Below, in pieces: positions 10,276 through 19,572 of a stretch of DNA of 64,000 nucleotides (the first letter of the stretch is position 1; each line of letters starts with the position of its first letter). The position numbers and the translations under genes were made by a program. The notes under the pieces are model-generated. The model saw nothing but the letters and a program-made list of their open reading frames with translations, ran no database searches and was not told where the DNA came from. Source of the stretch: Corynebacterium stationis. Its GTDB lineage: Bacteria > Actinomycetota > Actinomycetes > Mycobacteriales > Mycobacteriaceae. Location: contig NZ_CP009251.1 of the NCBI RefSeq assembly GCF_001941345.1, positions 2,728,001-2,792,000 of the forward strand. The letters run 5' to 3'.

Positions 10276-11358
10276 ATGACCCAGCAGTTCACCTACCAGG
10301 CACTTCCCATGCGCGTGCGCTTCGGCGTGCGGGCATTTGATGTCATCACAGAAGAGCTTGAACACCTTGGACTGAAAAAGGTTGTGGTGTTGTGTTCGCC
10401 GGGCCGGAAAGAACTGGGGCAGTTGCTTGCCGATGCCCTCGGCGCCTCCCATCTCACCACCATCCCCAAGGCAGTCATGCACGTGCCTCAAGAGCTAGCC
10501 GAGGATGTAATCGCCGAGGTTGAAAACTTAGGCGCTGATGGCTGCGTGAGCATCGGCGGTGGTTCTGCAATTGGACTGGGCAAAGCCGTGGCACTTGAGC
10601 TGGGATTGCCCACTATTGCCATTCCAACGACTTATGCCGGTTCAGAGATGACCACGGTCTGGGGGAGTACGGCTGCTGGCAAGAAGAAAACCGGCCGCAA
10701 TGAGAAGGTCCTGCCTAAAAGTGTTATTTACGATCCCTCACTTAGCACGGGCCTGCCGGTAGATACCTCGGTAACCAGTGGATTCAACGCCATCGCGCAC
10801 GCTGTGGGGGCACTCTACGCACCCGATCGCTCACCAATTGTTTCGCTCATGGCAGAAGAGGGCGTTCGCGCATTAACCACCGCCTTGCCCGCGATTTCGG
10901 CCAACCCAGAAAGCCTTCAGGCGCGTAGCGATGCCCTCTATGGCGCCTGGCTCTGCGGCGCTTGCCTAGGCTCCACTACGATGTCGCTCCACCACAAAAT
11001 ATGCCACGCTCTCGGCGGGACGCTCAACCTCCCACATGCGGAGACTCACACCGTGATGTTGCCGCATGTTCTAGCGTTTAACCAGCCAGAAATACCAACT
11101 GCTGTGGGGGCATTATCGCGTGCGCTCGGTGGCACGAAGAATCCCGCGAAACGACTGTGGGAGCTGGCTACCAAACTAGGAGCCCCTGTCTCCTTGGCAT
11201 CGCTGGGAATGTCTTATGCAGATATCCCGCGTATCGCCCGCCAAGTACACGAGGAATCCTACGGAAACCCACGTGAAGCCTCCCTAGATGACATCACACG
11301 AATTCTATTTACCGCATGGACTGGCGAGGATATTTTCCCGCGCTCGAACATGAGATAA
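10276..11358 (+). CDS. maleylacetate reductase
   Basis: Iron-containing-alcohol-dehydrogenase-like oxidoreductase of 360 residues that reads as maleylacetate reductase (maleylacetate to 3-oxoadipate, NAD(P)H-dependent). Visible features are the nucleotide-binding GGGSAIGLGKA, IPTTYAGSEMTTVWG, FNAIAHAVGALYAPD and the histidine motif HHKICHALGGTLNLPHAETH. The ATG is preceded by GGGGAGAA. It lies 15 bp downstream of the AraC regulator gene. Maleylacetate reductases serve lower pathways for hydroxyquinol, resorcinol or chlorocatechols. No hydroxyquinol dioxygenase or resorcinol hydroxylase is in the window, so its partner enzymes must be elsewhere or missing. No clear terminator follows. Confidence 0.88.
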   Translation: MTQQFTYQALPMRVRFGVRAFDVITEELEHLGLKKVVVLCSPGRKELGQLLADALGASHLTTIPKAVMHVPQELAEDVIAEVENLGADGCVSIGGGSAIGLGKAVALELGLPTIAIPTTYAGSEMTTVWGSTAAGKKKTGRNEKVLPKSVIYDPSLSTGLPVDTSVTSGFNAIAHAVGALYAPDRSPIVSLMAEEGVRALTTALPAISANPESLQARSDALYGAWLCGACLGSTTMSLHHKICHALGGTLNLPHAETHTVMLPHVLAFNQPEIPTAVGALSRALGGTKNPAKRLWELATKLGAPVSLASLGMSYADIPRIARQVHEESYGNPREASLDDITRILFTAWTGEDIFPRSNMR

Positions 11359-11453
11359 CAGTTTGATTTCGATTGTTTGTTCGAACTAGAGCGAGAGTAA
11401 TCAGTGGCTATATCATCATGTTTGAAAGTTAGTTCTAAACAGATGAGAATGTT

Positions 11454-13076
11454 ATGGCTGATAATTTTTATGCAGTTAACAACCTATCCCAACCTTTAGC
11501 CCAACTTTACACCGCCGCTCGCTACGCCGAATACGAAGCGTGGCTCAAGTTAATTCCTGAACTAGAAGAAGATTTCGAATTAGTTTCCGAACAGTGCGCC
11601 CGCCACTATGGGCAATCTGTCAAAGTAGTCACCAAAACTTTCCTCGCCCTACAACGTCTCACCAACGAATTGCCGCAGTTATACGCGGTGCTTCAAAAGC
11701 ACTGGCATTTGGATTTCCCACGAGTTATCGCCATCGATACAGCCCTGTCGAAGCTCGGGAATGATGCAGGGGAGGACATCATCCAAGAGATAGACGGCAA
11801 GATTGCTCACTATCTCACTCCACGCCTAGAAAATCAGCAGCTCCCTTCGGCAAAACACATCAGCCAGCGAGTCCGAGAGCTTGTCAATGAGTTCGATGAC
11901 CGCGTTCCGGTTAAAGACCCACGTCCGCAGCGCCGCATGGTTAAAGACAAGCTAACCGCTAACTCTTCCTCACTAGCGGTAGAAGCACCGCACGAGGAGA
12001 TCCAAAGAGCCGAGGACTGCGTCAAAGCAACCGCCGATGCACTAGGCATTACCCGCGCGGAGGCCATGCTGCAAGTCCTCAGCGGCGACACCCCAGCCAA
12101 GGATGCAGTAACCAAGCTGGTGCTGTTTAGCGCAAAGGACATTGAGAACGCACCAGCCTTCCTGCAAGGATTCGGGTGGGTAGGTCCAGAGACCGTCGAA
12201 AGGCTGCGCGAGGGCGCAACCATCATCGACGCCGACGTAGCTGCTCACGCGGAAACCGCAAGCTACCAACCCACCGACGCCATTCGTACCTTCGTCGAGG
12301 GCCGCGATGGCACTTGCCGGTGGCCAGGCTGCTCGGTTCCTGCACAAAATTGCCAGCTGGACCATCGCCACAATTTTGATGAGGGTGGTCCGACCTCGCC
12401 GTCGAATCTGTTCGCCCTGTGCCAGCACCATCACAACATCAAGACTGATACTCGCGCGATGTATATCGTCGACCCCATCTCGGATGTCGTGTACTGGCTC
12501 TTCGAGGACGGCAGCTGGGTCTCAGACACAGCACAAGACGGACCTATCGGTAAAGGTGCGAAGAATTGGCTGCAGACTTTTGAACAGAAGATTGCAGCGC
12601 GGCGCAAGAATGCTCGGGAAAGTGCGCATGAACTTGCCGATGCCATCGATGAGTACTACAAAAAGCGCGCCGAAGATGACAAGCGTGAGCAAGACCAGCG
12701 CGACATTATCGACGAGTTATGGGTTGATGACGTGAAATTAGCTCAAGCATTACTGCGCGAAGGTGACTTTGAAGGAGAAAATCCGCTCCATTTGAATGAC
12801 AATGTCTTCGCATTGCTCGAAGCAATCCACAAAATGGGCCTCGACCTCGATATTAATGACGGCATCGCGCCATGGGCACGGATTCAGAAGAAACTTCTGG
12901 AGCATGAACGCGCAGAAAACGAACGGCGGATTCTGGAAGAAGCCGAAAAGCTCGCGCACGAGCTTGCCGAAGAAATTATGAAGCAAAAAGAGAAAGGAAA
13001 TGACGAGACCGAGAAGTCAGAAGAATCGGAGGAACCCGCCAAGGTTCCTACCAATCCTGGAGACCCACCGTTCTAG
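11454..13076 (+). CDS. HNH endonuclease-domain protein (13E12/DUF222-like)
   Basis: A 540-residue protein of a family that is multi-copy in corynebacteria and mycobacteria. The helical N-terminal part (1-270) is followed by an HNH zinc-finger-like nuclease core at about 285-330, with C288, C293, the QLDHRHNFDEGG segment, C323 and the H325-H327 cluster. The tail from about 390 is strongly charged and probably coiled-coil (repeated EEAEKL / EKSEESEE). The biological role of the family is unclear; members are sometimes considered mobile or selfish. The ATG at 11454 has only a weak purine stretch (GATGAG) upstream. The gene ends 4 bp inside the convergent hpaI gene, with no terminator between them. 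Confidence 0.8.
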   Translation: MADNFYAVNNLSQPLAQLYTAARYAEYEAWLKLIPELEEDFELVSEQCARHYGQSVKVVTKTFLALQRLTNELPQLYAVLQKHWHLDFPRVIAIDTALSKLGNDAGEDIIQEIDGKIAHYLTPRLENQQLPSAKHISQRVRELVNEFDDRVPVKDPRPQRRMVKDKLTANSSSLAVEAPHEEIQRAEDCVKATADALGITRAEAMLQVLSGDTPAKDAVTKLVLFSAKDIENAPAFLQGFGWVGPETVERLREGATIIDADVAAHAETASYQPTDAIRTFVEGRDGTCRWPGCSVPAQNCQLDHRHNFDEGGPTSPSNLFALCQHHHNIKTDTRAMYIVDPISDVVYWLFEDGSWVSDTAQDGPIGKGAKNWLQTFEQKIAARRKNARESAHELADAIDEYYKKRAEDDKREQDQRDIIDELWVDDVKLAQALLREGDFEGENPLHLNDNVFALLEAIHKMGLDLDINDGIAPWARIQKKLLEHERAENERRILEEAEKLAHELAEEIMKQKEKGNDETEKSEESEEPAKVPTNPGDPPF

Positions 13077-13852
13077 CCCTTGAACTTCTCCACGAGGGCA
13101 CGGGTAGCACTCGCCAACTGCTGAACATCAGCGCCGACGCAGACAAAGGATGCGCCAGCATCGATATAGGCCTGGGCTTGTTCGAGATTGAAGGCATTGA
13201 TGCCAACGAGCTTGCCGGCATCGCGGACTGCCTTGAAGGTCGTATCCACAGCAGCAAGCACGTCAGGGTGCTGTTGCTGGCCTAAAAGACCCATGGAAGC
13301 AGCCAAGTCGGAAGGGCCGATGAAGATAGCATCGACGCCATCGACGGCAGCGATTTCTGCGGCGTTTTCTACCGCTTCGGCAGACTCGACCTGGACGGTA
13401 AGGCTCACGGTCTCGCTCGCCTTGTTCAGGTAGTCATCGACGCCATTGAACCGGGAGGAACGTGCCAGTGCTGCACCGATACCGCGAACTCCGCGGGGTG
13501 GATAGTGCATCGCGGCGACTGCCTTTTCGGCTTGCTCGGCGTTGTGCACCATCGGAACCATGAGGTTTTGCGCACCCAAGTCCAGGTACTGCTTGATCAG
13601 CACGGTGTCGTTGACTGGAATCCGTACCACTGGGGTAGCAGGATAGGCCGCAACAGTGCGCAGCAAGCTGGTGACGGTTTCAAGGCCGTAAGGGGAGTGC
13701 TCGGCATCGATAAGCAGCCAATCGAAGCCTGCGGAAGCGGCGATCTCTGCATTGGTTTCCGAGCCCGACGAGATGAAGAGTCCTACCTGCGCACTGTCCG
13801 AATCGGTGACGCGCTTGGCAAAATTGTCTGGAAGTTCTACTGGAAACGGCAT
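13073..13852 (-). CDS. hpaI: 4-hydroxy-2-oxoheptanedioate aldolase (HpcH/HpaI family)
   Basis: Class II pyruvate aldolase for the last step of homoprotocatechuate meta-cleavage: it splits 4-hydroxy-2-oxoheptanedioate to pyruvate and succinate semialdehyde. Family motifs are LLIDAEHSPYG, VPMVHNAEQAEKAV, YPPRGVRGIG, VQVESAEAVENAAEIAAVDG (metal-binding Glu) and FIGPSDLAASMG. The frame is open upstream, but ATG at 13852 is preceded by AGGAG and gives the usual family length (259 residues). It overlaps the 3' end of hpaH by 16 bp. This is the last gene of the minus-strand operon. Confidence 0.92.
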   Translation of the reverse strand: MPFPVELPDNFAKRVTDSDSAQVGLFISSGSETNAEIAASAGFDWLLIDAEHSPYGLETVTSLLRTVAAYPATPVVRIPVNDTVLIKQYLDLGAQNLMVPMVHNAEQAEKAVAAMHYPPRGVRGIGAALARSSRFNGVDDYLNKASETVSLTVQVESAEAVENAAEIAAVDGVDAIFIGPSDLAASMGLLGQQQHPDVLAAVDTTFKAVRDAGKLVGINAFNLEQAQAYIDAGASFVCVGADVQQLASATRALVEKFKG

Positions 13853-14622
13853 GTGATTGCTCCTAGCTCGCCGTAGTCGGCGTTGACGGTATCGCCTGGG
13901 TGAACCCACATTGGCTTGGTAAATGAACCAGCCAGGATGATTTCGCCCGCCTTGAGGCTCTCGCCATGGGCATGCAGTTTATTGGCAAGCCAAGCAACGC
14001 CCATCGCTGGGTGGTTGAGCACGGCCGCGGCGACGCCGGTGTCTTCGATGGATTCGTTGCGGTAGAGCAGGGCAGAGACCCACCGCAGATCCACGGCGTC
14101 CGGTGCGACGGGGTTGCCGCCATAGACCATGGCGCCAAGCGCGGCGTTGTCGGAGATGGTATCGACGATGGTGCGGCCTTCCATCTCAATGCGCGAAGAC
14201 AGAATCTCGAGCGCAGGCACGACGTATTCGGTCGCGCGCAGCACATCAAAGATGGTGGCATTTGGGCCCGACAGGTCTTCCTTGAGCACGAATGCCAGCT
14301 CGACCTCGATGCGCACATTCGAGAACTGTGCGTGCTCGATGACAGAGCCGTTTTCAAAGATCTGGTCTTCGAAAATCGCGCCATAATCCGGCTCGGTAAT
14401 GCCGGTGGCTTCCTGCATGACCTTAGAGGTCAGGCCAATTTTTCGGCCAACCAAGCGCTTGCCGTCGGCGACTTTTCGCTCAACCCACTTGCCCTGCACC
14501 GCGTAGGAATCCTCCACGGTCATATCGGGGTAAGTGGCGGTCAAACGCGGAATCATGGTGCGGCTGTTTTCCGCTTCATGCAGTTGCTTAGCGATGTCTT
14601 CTAGCTGTTGTTGAGATAGCAT
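13837..14622 (-). CDS. hpaH: 2-oxohept-4-ene-1,7-dioate hydratase
   Basis: A 261-residue member of the HpcG/HpaH hydratase family (MhpD-like, within the FAH superfamily). It adds water to 2-oxohept-4-ene-1,7-dioate, making the aldolase substrate. Motifs are [47 protein letters not shown] (metal-binding glutamates) and [14 protein letters not shown]. It sits between hpaD (21 bp gap) and hpaI (16 bp overlap), in pathway order. ATG at 14622; GAGGAGTAATCGACG just upstream supplies the ribosome site. Confidence 0.92.
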   Translation of the reverse strand: MLSQQQLEDIAKQLHEAENSRTMIPRLTATYPDMTVEDSYAVQGKWVERKVADGKRLVGRKIGLTSKVMQEATGITEPDYGAIFEDQIFENGSVIEHAQFSNVRIEVELAFVLKEDLSGPNATIFDVLRATEYVVPALEILSSRIEMEGRTIVDTISDNAALGAMVYGGNPVAPDAVDLRWVSALLYRNESIEDTGVAAAVLNHPAMGVAWLANKLHAHGESLKAGEIILAGSFTKPMWVHPGDTVNADYGELGAITCRFQ

Positions 14623-14643
14623 CGTCGATTACTCCTCCTGCGA

Positions 14644-15720
14644 TTAAAGCTGGTGACCCAACTTGTACTCGCCCTGCTTCCACTCGGGCAGTTCTTCTTC
14701 GTCTTCTGGTCGAGTGTAGGAGAAACCATCGGCGCCGATGGTCTTTTCCATTTCGGATGCATCCGAGCGCTCTACTAGTGGCTGGATATTGCCATCGAGG
14801 TCCAGCACGCGGGAGCCGTCGGTGTACCAAGAAGGTACAACTGGGGTTCCCCACCAGTCACGACGCTGGTTGTCGTGAACGTCCCAGTGCACGGCTGGGT
14901 TGTCTGGGTCGCCGGTGTAGTAGTCCTGGGTGTAGACCTCTACTCGGTGTCCGTCTGGATCGCGCAGGTAGAGGTAATAAGCGTTGGATACGCCGTGACG
15001 GCCTGGGCCGCGCTCGATGGCATCCGACTTGCGCAGTGCACCGAGCTTGTCGCAGATAGCGATGATGTTGTGCTTTTCGTGCGTTGCGAAAGCGATGTGG
15101 TGCATACGTGGACCATTGCCACCGGTCATTGCGGTGTCATGCACGGTTGGCTTGCGGCGCATCCACGCAGCGTAGACGGTTCCTTCGGAATCCCGGATGT
15201 CTTCGGTAACGCGGAAGCCCAGGTCTTCCATGTAGTCGACGGCCTTTGGCACATCAGGAGTGATCTGGTTGAAGTGATCCAAGCGCACCAGGGCACCTGG
15301 GATGTGGGCATCGTACGCCCATGCAAGGCGCTCACGGTGTTCAACGTCGTAGAAGAACTCATATGGGAAGCCCATCGGATCGACCACGCGCACGGAGTCA
15401 CCAATGCCGCGGGTGAAGCCTTCTGGGTTACGGCGAACTTCGCAGCCACGTGCTTCGTAGAAAGCAACAGCCTTGTCCAGATCCTCAGGGGAACGAACGC
15501 GGTAGGAGAATGCTGCTACGGCAGCGGTGTCGCCCTTACGCAGGACCAGGTTGTGGTGGATGAACTCTTCGTAGGTACGAAGGTAGATTGCTTCATCATC
15601 TTCGTGGGTGACAACCAGGCCGAGGGTGTCCACGTAGAACTCGCGGGACTTAGCCAGATCGGTAACAACGATCTCCATGTATGCACAGCGCAAGATATCT
15701 GGAGCTTGAACTTCAGTCAT
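14644..15720 (-). CDS. hpaD: 3,4-dihydroxyphenylacetate 2,3-dioxygenase
   Basis: Extradiol dioxygenase of the vicinal-oxygen-chelate fold, 358 residues, closely resembling the Fe(II) homoprotocatechuate dioxygenases of Brevibacterium and Arthrobacter. The metal ligands are visible as H149 (VRLDHF), H207/H208 (PRMHHIAF) and E261 (RVEVYTQDY). The C-terminal SYTRPEDEEELPEWK tail is typical of this subgroup. It opens the ring of 3,4-dihydroxyphenylacetate to 5-carboxymethyl-2-hydroxymuconate semialdehyde. ATG at 15720 follows AAGGAGTC. It lies 57 bp after hpaE in the operon. Confidence 0.95.
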   Translation of the reverse strand: MTEVQAPDILRCAYMEIVVTDLAKSREFYVDTLGLVVTHEDDEAIYLRTYEEFIHHNLVLRKGDTAAVAAFSYRVRSPEDLDKAVAFYEARGCEVRRNPEGFTRGIGDSVRVVDPMGFPYEFFYDVEHRERLAWAYDAHIPGALVRLDHFNQITPDVPKAVDYMEDLGFRVTEDIRDSEGTVYAAWMRRKPTVHDTAMTGGNGPRMHHIAFATHEKHNIIAICDKLGALRKSDAIERGPGRHGVSNAYYLYLRDPDGHRVEVYTQDYYTGDPDNPAVHWDVHDNQRRDWWGTPVVPSWYTDGSRVLDLDGNIQPLVERSDASEMEKTIGADGFSYTRPEDEEELPEWKQGEYKLGHQL

Positions 15721-15777
15721 GATGACTCCTTGTAAATAGAGGGAGGAATGGGTGAGGGAATAGGAAGGAACTTCGGA

Positions 15778-17292
15778 TTAGTCGGTCTGCTTGCCGAAGA
15801 CTGGGTTGTGGACTTCACCGAGGTTGATGTGAACAGCCTGCTGGTCGGTGTAGAAGTCGATGGAGCGGTAGCCGCCCTCATGACCCAGACCGGAAGCCTT
15901 AACGCCACCGAATGGGGTGCGCAGGTCACGCACGTTGTTGGAGTTCAACCAGACCATCCCCGCTTCAACGTTCTGTGCGAAGTTGTGGGAGCGCTTCAGA
16001 TCAGAAGTCCAGATGTACGCAGCCAGGCCGTACTTGGTGTTGTTGGCCAGTTCCAGTGCTTCTTCATCGGTGTCGAATGGGGTGATGGCTACGACTGGGC
16101 CGAAGATTTCTTCCTGGAAGATGCGTGCTTCTGGATCCACGTCAACAAAGACGGTTGGCTGAACAAAGTTGCCCTCTGGGAACTCCTCTGGGCGCTCGCC
16201 GCCGGCAACCAGCTTTGCTTCTTGCTTGCCGATTTCGATGTAAGAGGTGACCTTCTCGTAGTGCTCTGGGTGAACCAGTGCGCCAACCTCAGTCTTAGGA
16301 TCAGATGGCAGGCCAACCTTGACGCGCTTAGCCTGTGCTGCGTAGCGCTCGACGAACTCGTCGTAGATGCCGCGCTGGACCAAGATGCGGGAGCCAGCGG
16401 TGCAACGCTCGCCGTTAAGGGAGAATACGCCGAAGATGGTGGCATCAATCGCGGTGTCCAGGTCAGCGTCGTCGAAGACGATAGCTGGGGACTTGCCGCC
16501 AAGTTCCATGGACAGGCCCTTGAGGAAAGGAGCCGAGTTGCCGAAGATGATCTGGCCGGTGCGGGATTCGCCGGTGAAAGAAATCAGTGGCACGTCTGGG
16601 TGCTTAACCAGTGGGTCACCAGCGTAGCCCTCTTCACCGAAGCCGTTGACCAGGTTGAATACGCCCTTTGGCAGGCCAGCTTCCTCAAAGATGCCAGCCC
16701 ACAGCTGAGCGGACAGCGGAGTGAACTCTGCTGGCTTGAGCACAACGGAGTTACCGGTAGCCAAAGCAGGTGCAAGCTTCCAGGACTCCAGCATAAACGG
16801 CGTGTTCCATGGGGTAATCAGACCAGCAACGCCGATTGGCTTGCGGTTAACGTAGTTGATCTGACGGCCTGGAACCGTGTAGGCATCATCGGCCTGCGCG
16901 ACAATCAGGTCAGAGAAGAAACGGAAGTTTTCCGCGGCACGCTTTGCCTGGCCAGTGGCCTGGGTGATGGGCAGACCGGAGTCGAAGGACTCCCAGGCTG
17001 CGAGAACCTCAGCGCGGGATTCCACGACGTCTGCAATCTTGTCCAGCACGCGGGCACGCTCACGAGGAAGCATGGAGGACCAAGGGCCGTTCTTAAAGGC
17101 ATCGTTAGCCGCAGCTACTGCCTTGTCGATGTCTTCGGGCTTACCGGAAGCTGCCTTGATGTAGGTCTGGTTGGTGACTGGGTCGATGACGTCGAACTCA
17201 TCGCCGTCGACGGATGGGACGAATTCACCGTTGATGTAGTGGAGGATCTTCTCTGGCAGATCCTGTGGCTTTGCTGCATCGTTGTTAGTCAT
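15778..17292 (-). CDS. hpaE: 5-carboxymethyl-2-hydroxymuconate semialdehyde dehydrogenase
   Basis: A 504-residue aldehyde dehydrogenase. It carries ITPWNTPFML, VLKPAEFTP, the catalytic base E263 (SMELGGKSP), nucleophile C297 (NGERCTAGSR) and PFGGVKASGLGHEGG. Both the sequence type and the position directly in front of hpaD support the HpaE assignment: NAD-dependent oxidation of the ring-cleavage semialdehyde to 5-carboxymethyl-2-hydroxymuconate. The ATG lies inside the end of the gntR gene (8 bp overlap), which suggests translational coupling. AAGGAGTGCACA precedes the start. Confidence 0.92.
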   Translation of the reverse strand: MTNNDAAKPQDLPEKILHYINGEFVPSVDGDEFDVIDPVTNQTYIKAASGKPEDIDKAVAAANDAFKNGPWSSMLPRERARVLDKIADVVESRAEVLAAWESFDSGLPITQATGQAKRAAENFRFFSDLIVAQADDAYTVPGRQINYVNRKPIGVAGLITPWNTPFMLESWKLAPALATGNSVVLKPAEFTPLSAQLWAGIFEEAGLPKGVFNLVNGFGEEGYAGDPLVKHPDVPLISFTGESRTGQIIFGNSAPFLKGLSMELGGKSPAIVFDDADLDTAIDATIFGVFSLNGERCTAGSRILVQRGIYDEFVERYAAQAKRVKVGLPSDPKTEVGALVHPEHYEKVTSYIEIGKQEAKLVAGGERPEEFPEGNFVQPTVFVDVDPEARIFQEEIFGPVVAITPFDTDEEALELANNTKYGLAAYIWTSDLKRSHNFAQNVEAGMVWLNSNNVRDLRTPFGGVKASGLGHEGGYRSIDFYTDQQAVHINLGEVHNPVFGKQTD

Positions 17293-17980
17293 TGTGCACT
17301 CCTTGTTCTTCGTGATGATTTTCGGAATTTAAACGTTGGCGGTAGGTCGTTGCGGTTGTCAGGCGGTGGTTGCGGGCTTGGGATTCGATGTAGAAATCTT
17401 CTGCCTGCGCTTCGATTAGCGCTACTAATCTGTCGTGTTCTTCCACCGATTGCTCTGCTCTGTGTGGCACATAGCGGAAAGTGGAAACGCGGAAATATTC
17501 GAGGTTCTCCCATTCATCGAAAAGCAACTGCACCAACCTGGAATTCGGACACTTGCTAAACAACGTCTGGTGGAATTCTTTATTAAGGTGCGTGAACTCG
17601 AGCGGGTCAAAATCCTTCAGCAGGTCCCGCATCTGTTGGTTGATGCGGCGGGCTTCATTCAGATCCTCCGCGGTCAACAGTGGTGCGGAAAGGGCGGTGG
17701 CTCGACCTTCGAGCACCGCGATGGTCTCCATGGTTTCGAAGTACACCGCTTGGTTGTAGGTGGAAACCCTGGCGCCCACGTTGCGCTCGTAGGTGACCAA
17801 ACCTTCGGCCTCGAGCTGCCGGATAGCCTCACGTACTGGAACGACGCTGACCTGCAGTGCATCGGCGATGGTCGAGAGCACCAGGCGGTATCCGGGTTCA
17901 TACTCGCGGGTGCGGATTTTCTCCCGAATCCACGCATATGCCTGCTCCGCTTTGGATTGATTACTTAGGTGCGTTGTCAT
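17285..17980 (-). CDS. GntR/FCD family regulator of the hpa operon
   Basis: A 231-residue repressor of the FadR/FCD subfamily. The N-terminal winged helix-turn-helix (about 15-75) contains STIADALQVSVVPVREAIRQ. The C-terminal helical FCD ligand domain holds the metal-binding region LNKEFHQTLF and EEHDRLVALIEAQ. The gene is embedded in the operon, overlapping hpaG by 20 bp and hpaE by 8 bp, which argues for auto-regulation and for control of this pathway. The sites at 19485-19496 and 20978-20989 are candidate operators. The likely inducer is 4-hydroxyphenylacetate or homoprotocatechuate (inference). Confidence 0.85.
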   Translation of the reverse strand: MTTHLSNQSKAEQAYAWIREKIRTREYEPGYRLVLSTIADALQVSVVPVREAIRQLEAEGLVTYERNVGARVSTYNQAVYFETMETIAVLEGRATALSAPLLTAEDLNEARRINQQMRDLLKDFDPLEFTHLNKEFHQTLFSKCPNSRLVQLLFDEWENLEYFRVSTFRYVPHRAEQSVEEHDRLVALIEAQAEDFYIESQARNHRLTTATTYRQRLNSENHHEEQGVHND

Positions 17981-19448
17981 CAGAGTTCGCCGCTAGATAC
18001 TCTTGGTAGGCCTCTTTGTTCTTACCGGTTGGCGGGAACAAGCCATCTAGGCTTGCGCCTTCGGCAACGCGGGCTGCTACCCATTCATCTTCGTGTTCTT
18101 TGCGCAGTGCTGCGTCGACGACCTCTTCGGCGATATCGCGCGGGATGACAAGAACGCCGTCATCATCGCCGACGATGATATCTCCTGGCTGCACGGCCAC
18201 TCCGCCACAAGCGATGGTGATATCGGAATCCCATGGCACGTGCTTACGGCCTAGAACTGATGGGTGCGGACCCTGGCTAAAGATCGGCAGGCCAATGCGC
18301 TTTACTTCTTCATAGTCACGCACAGCACCATCGGTAACCACGCCGGCAGCCTTATTAGCTTGTGCACGTAATGCCAAGATATCGCCTAAAGTTCCGGCCT
18401 CACGCGTGCTGCGAGCTTCGATGACGATGACTTCATCTTCGCGCACGGAATCAAAGACGGCCTTCTGCTCATTCAGTCCGCCACCGTGCGACTTGAACAG
18501 GTCCGGGCGGAAAGGAATAAAGCGCAAGGTACGCGCCACGCCGAACAGTTTGGTGCCGGTGGTTTGTGGGAATACACCTTCAATAAAGCAATCCACGTTG
18601 CCGCGGTTGCGCAGTTGAGCAGAAAGACCCGCGGTTGGAGCCTTCTGCAGCTTGGCCTTCAGCTCTGGCGGGATGGTCTGCTTATCTTCAACTGGTGGCA
18701 GACCAGCGGACTCACGGTCACCGAATGCATCTTCGCGCTGCTTGTCATCCACATTCGGCAACATGCCCACTGCCGGGTTAAAGGAGGCTTCAACCTCGAC
18801 GACGGTGGTCTTCAAACGACCCGAAGTCACGCCACCAGGGACATCGACTTCTACCTCGACCACGTCACCAGGAACGATGACGGTCGAGCCAGCTGGGGTT
18901 CCCGTCAAGATAATGTCGCCGGTTTCCAAGGTCATGTGCTGCGACAAGTCTGCAACAAATTGCGCCAGCGGGAAGATCAGATCTTCATCGGAGGTGCCGT
19001 CTTCTTGCACAACGTCGCCATTGACCCAGGTGCGCAGGCGCAGGGACTTGGGGTCGATACTTTGGGCATCGATAAGCTCTGGCCCAATCGGGGTGTAGCC
19101 ATCGCGCGACTTGGAACGGGTATTAGAGCCCTTATCCTGCGCCCGGTAGTCGTATAAACCGATATCATTGGCCGCAGTAACATAGCCAACATGCTCCCAA
19201 GCCTTGTCAAGGGAGACGTTGCGCGCCGGCTTGCCGATGATCAAAGCGACTTCACCTTCAAACGCCAACAACTCAGTGCCGGCGGGGCGTTCTACTACTC
19301 CGTCAGATTCCGCGAGAGTACTAGTTGCCTTAATGAAGTAGCTCGGATACTTAGGCCGACGTCCACGTTGTGCCGCCCGCGACTCAAATGCCACATGGAC
19401 GGCAATCATTTTGCCCGGATGATCCGGGAGGAACGAAGGAACAGCCAC
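17961..19448 (-). CDS. hpaG: fused FAH-domain isomerase and RraA-like domain protein
   Basis: About 495 residues, two domains. The first 240 residues form a fumarylacetoacetate-hydrolase-type domain (HPGKMIAVHVAFESRA, LLAFEGEVALIIGK, YVTAANDIGLYDYR, GDIILTGTPAG). These are HpaG isomerase/decarboxylase signatures. The last 240 residues form an RraA/HMG-aldolase-like domain (GVVTDGAVRDYEEVKRIGLPIFSQG, GDIIVGDDDGVLVIPRDIA). E. coli HpaG instead has two FAH repeats. The frame is open to an ATG at 19496, but GTG at 19448 is preceded by AGAAAGGA with 7-bp spacing and matches the family N-terminus, so I chose it. It is the first gene of the operon and divergent from the transporter gene. Confidence 0.85.
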   Translation of the reverse strand: MAVPSFLPDHPGKMIAVHVAFESRAAQRGRRPKYPSYFIKATSTLAESDGVVERPAGTELLAFEGEVALIIGKPARNVSLDKAWEHVGYVTAANDIGLYDYRAQDKGSNTRSKSRDGYTPIGPELIDAQSIDPKSLRLRTWVNGDVVQEDGTSDEDLIFPLAQFVADLSQHMTLETGDIILTGTPAGSTVIVPGDVVEVEVDVPGGVTSGRLKTTVVEVEASFNPAVGMLPNVDDKQREDAFGDRESAGLPPVEDKQTIPPELKAKLQKAPTAGLSAQLRNRGNVDCFIEGVFPQTTGTKLFGVARTLRFIPFRPDLFKSHGGGLNEQKAVFDSVREDEVIVIEARSTREAGTLGDILALRAQANKAAGVVTDGAVRDYEEVKRIGLPIFSQGPHPSVLGRKHVPWDSDITIACGGVAVQPGDIIVGDDDGVLVIPRDIAEEVVDAALRKEHEDEWVAARVAEGASLDGLFPPTGKNKEAYQEYLAANSDDNAPK

Positions 19449-19484
19449 GAAGAATTCCTTTCTGCTCATTGATATTTGACACAA

Positions 19485-19496
19485 ATCGTATATCAT
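19485..19496. promoter_or_regulatory. candidate GntR operator at hpaG/transporter divergent promoter
   Basis: ATCGTATATCAT lies in the 124-bp region between the hpaG start and the transporter start. It matches 10 of 12 bases of the perfect palindrome ATCATATATGAT in front of the hydroxylase gene. Assignment to the operon-encoded GntR protein is inference. Confidence 0.4.
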
Positions 19497-19572
19497 TTCA
19501 TCCCATTGGGCAAGTGGGTCAACTCACAAACTCCCAACTTTTACAAGTAGCACCACAATTGAAAGGGTTTCA

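Noticed and set aside
11267..11282. CACGTGAA motif in the maleylacetate reductase gene
   Set aside because: Only about 9 of 16 parS positions match; the outer arms are not conserved.
15748..17559. 603-codon open frame on the plus strand
   Set aside because: It is antisense to hpaE, which has intact catalytic motifs, and continues into the gntR gene. The translation shows no family motif and is rich in Trp and Cys, as expected from a complementary shadow frame.
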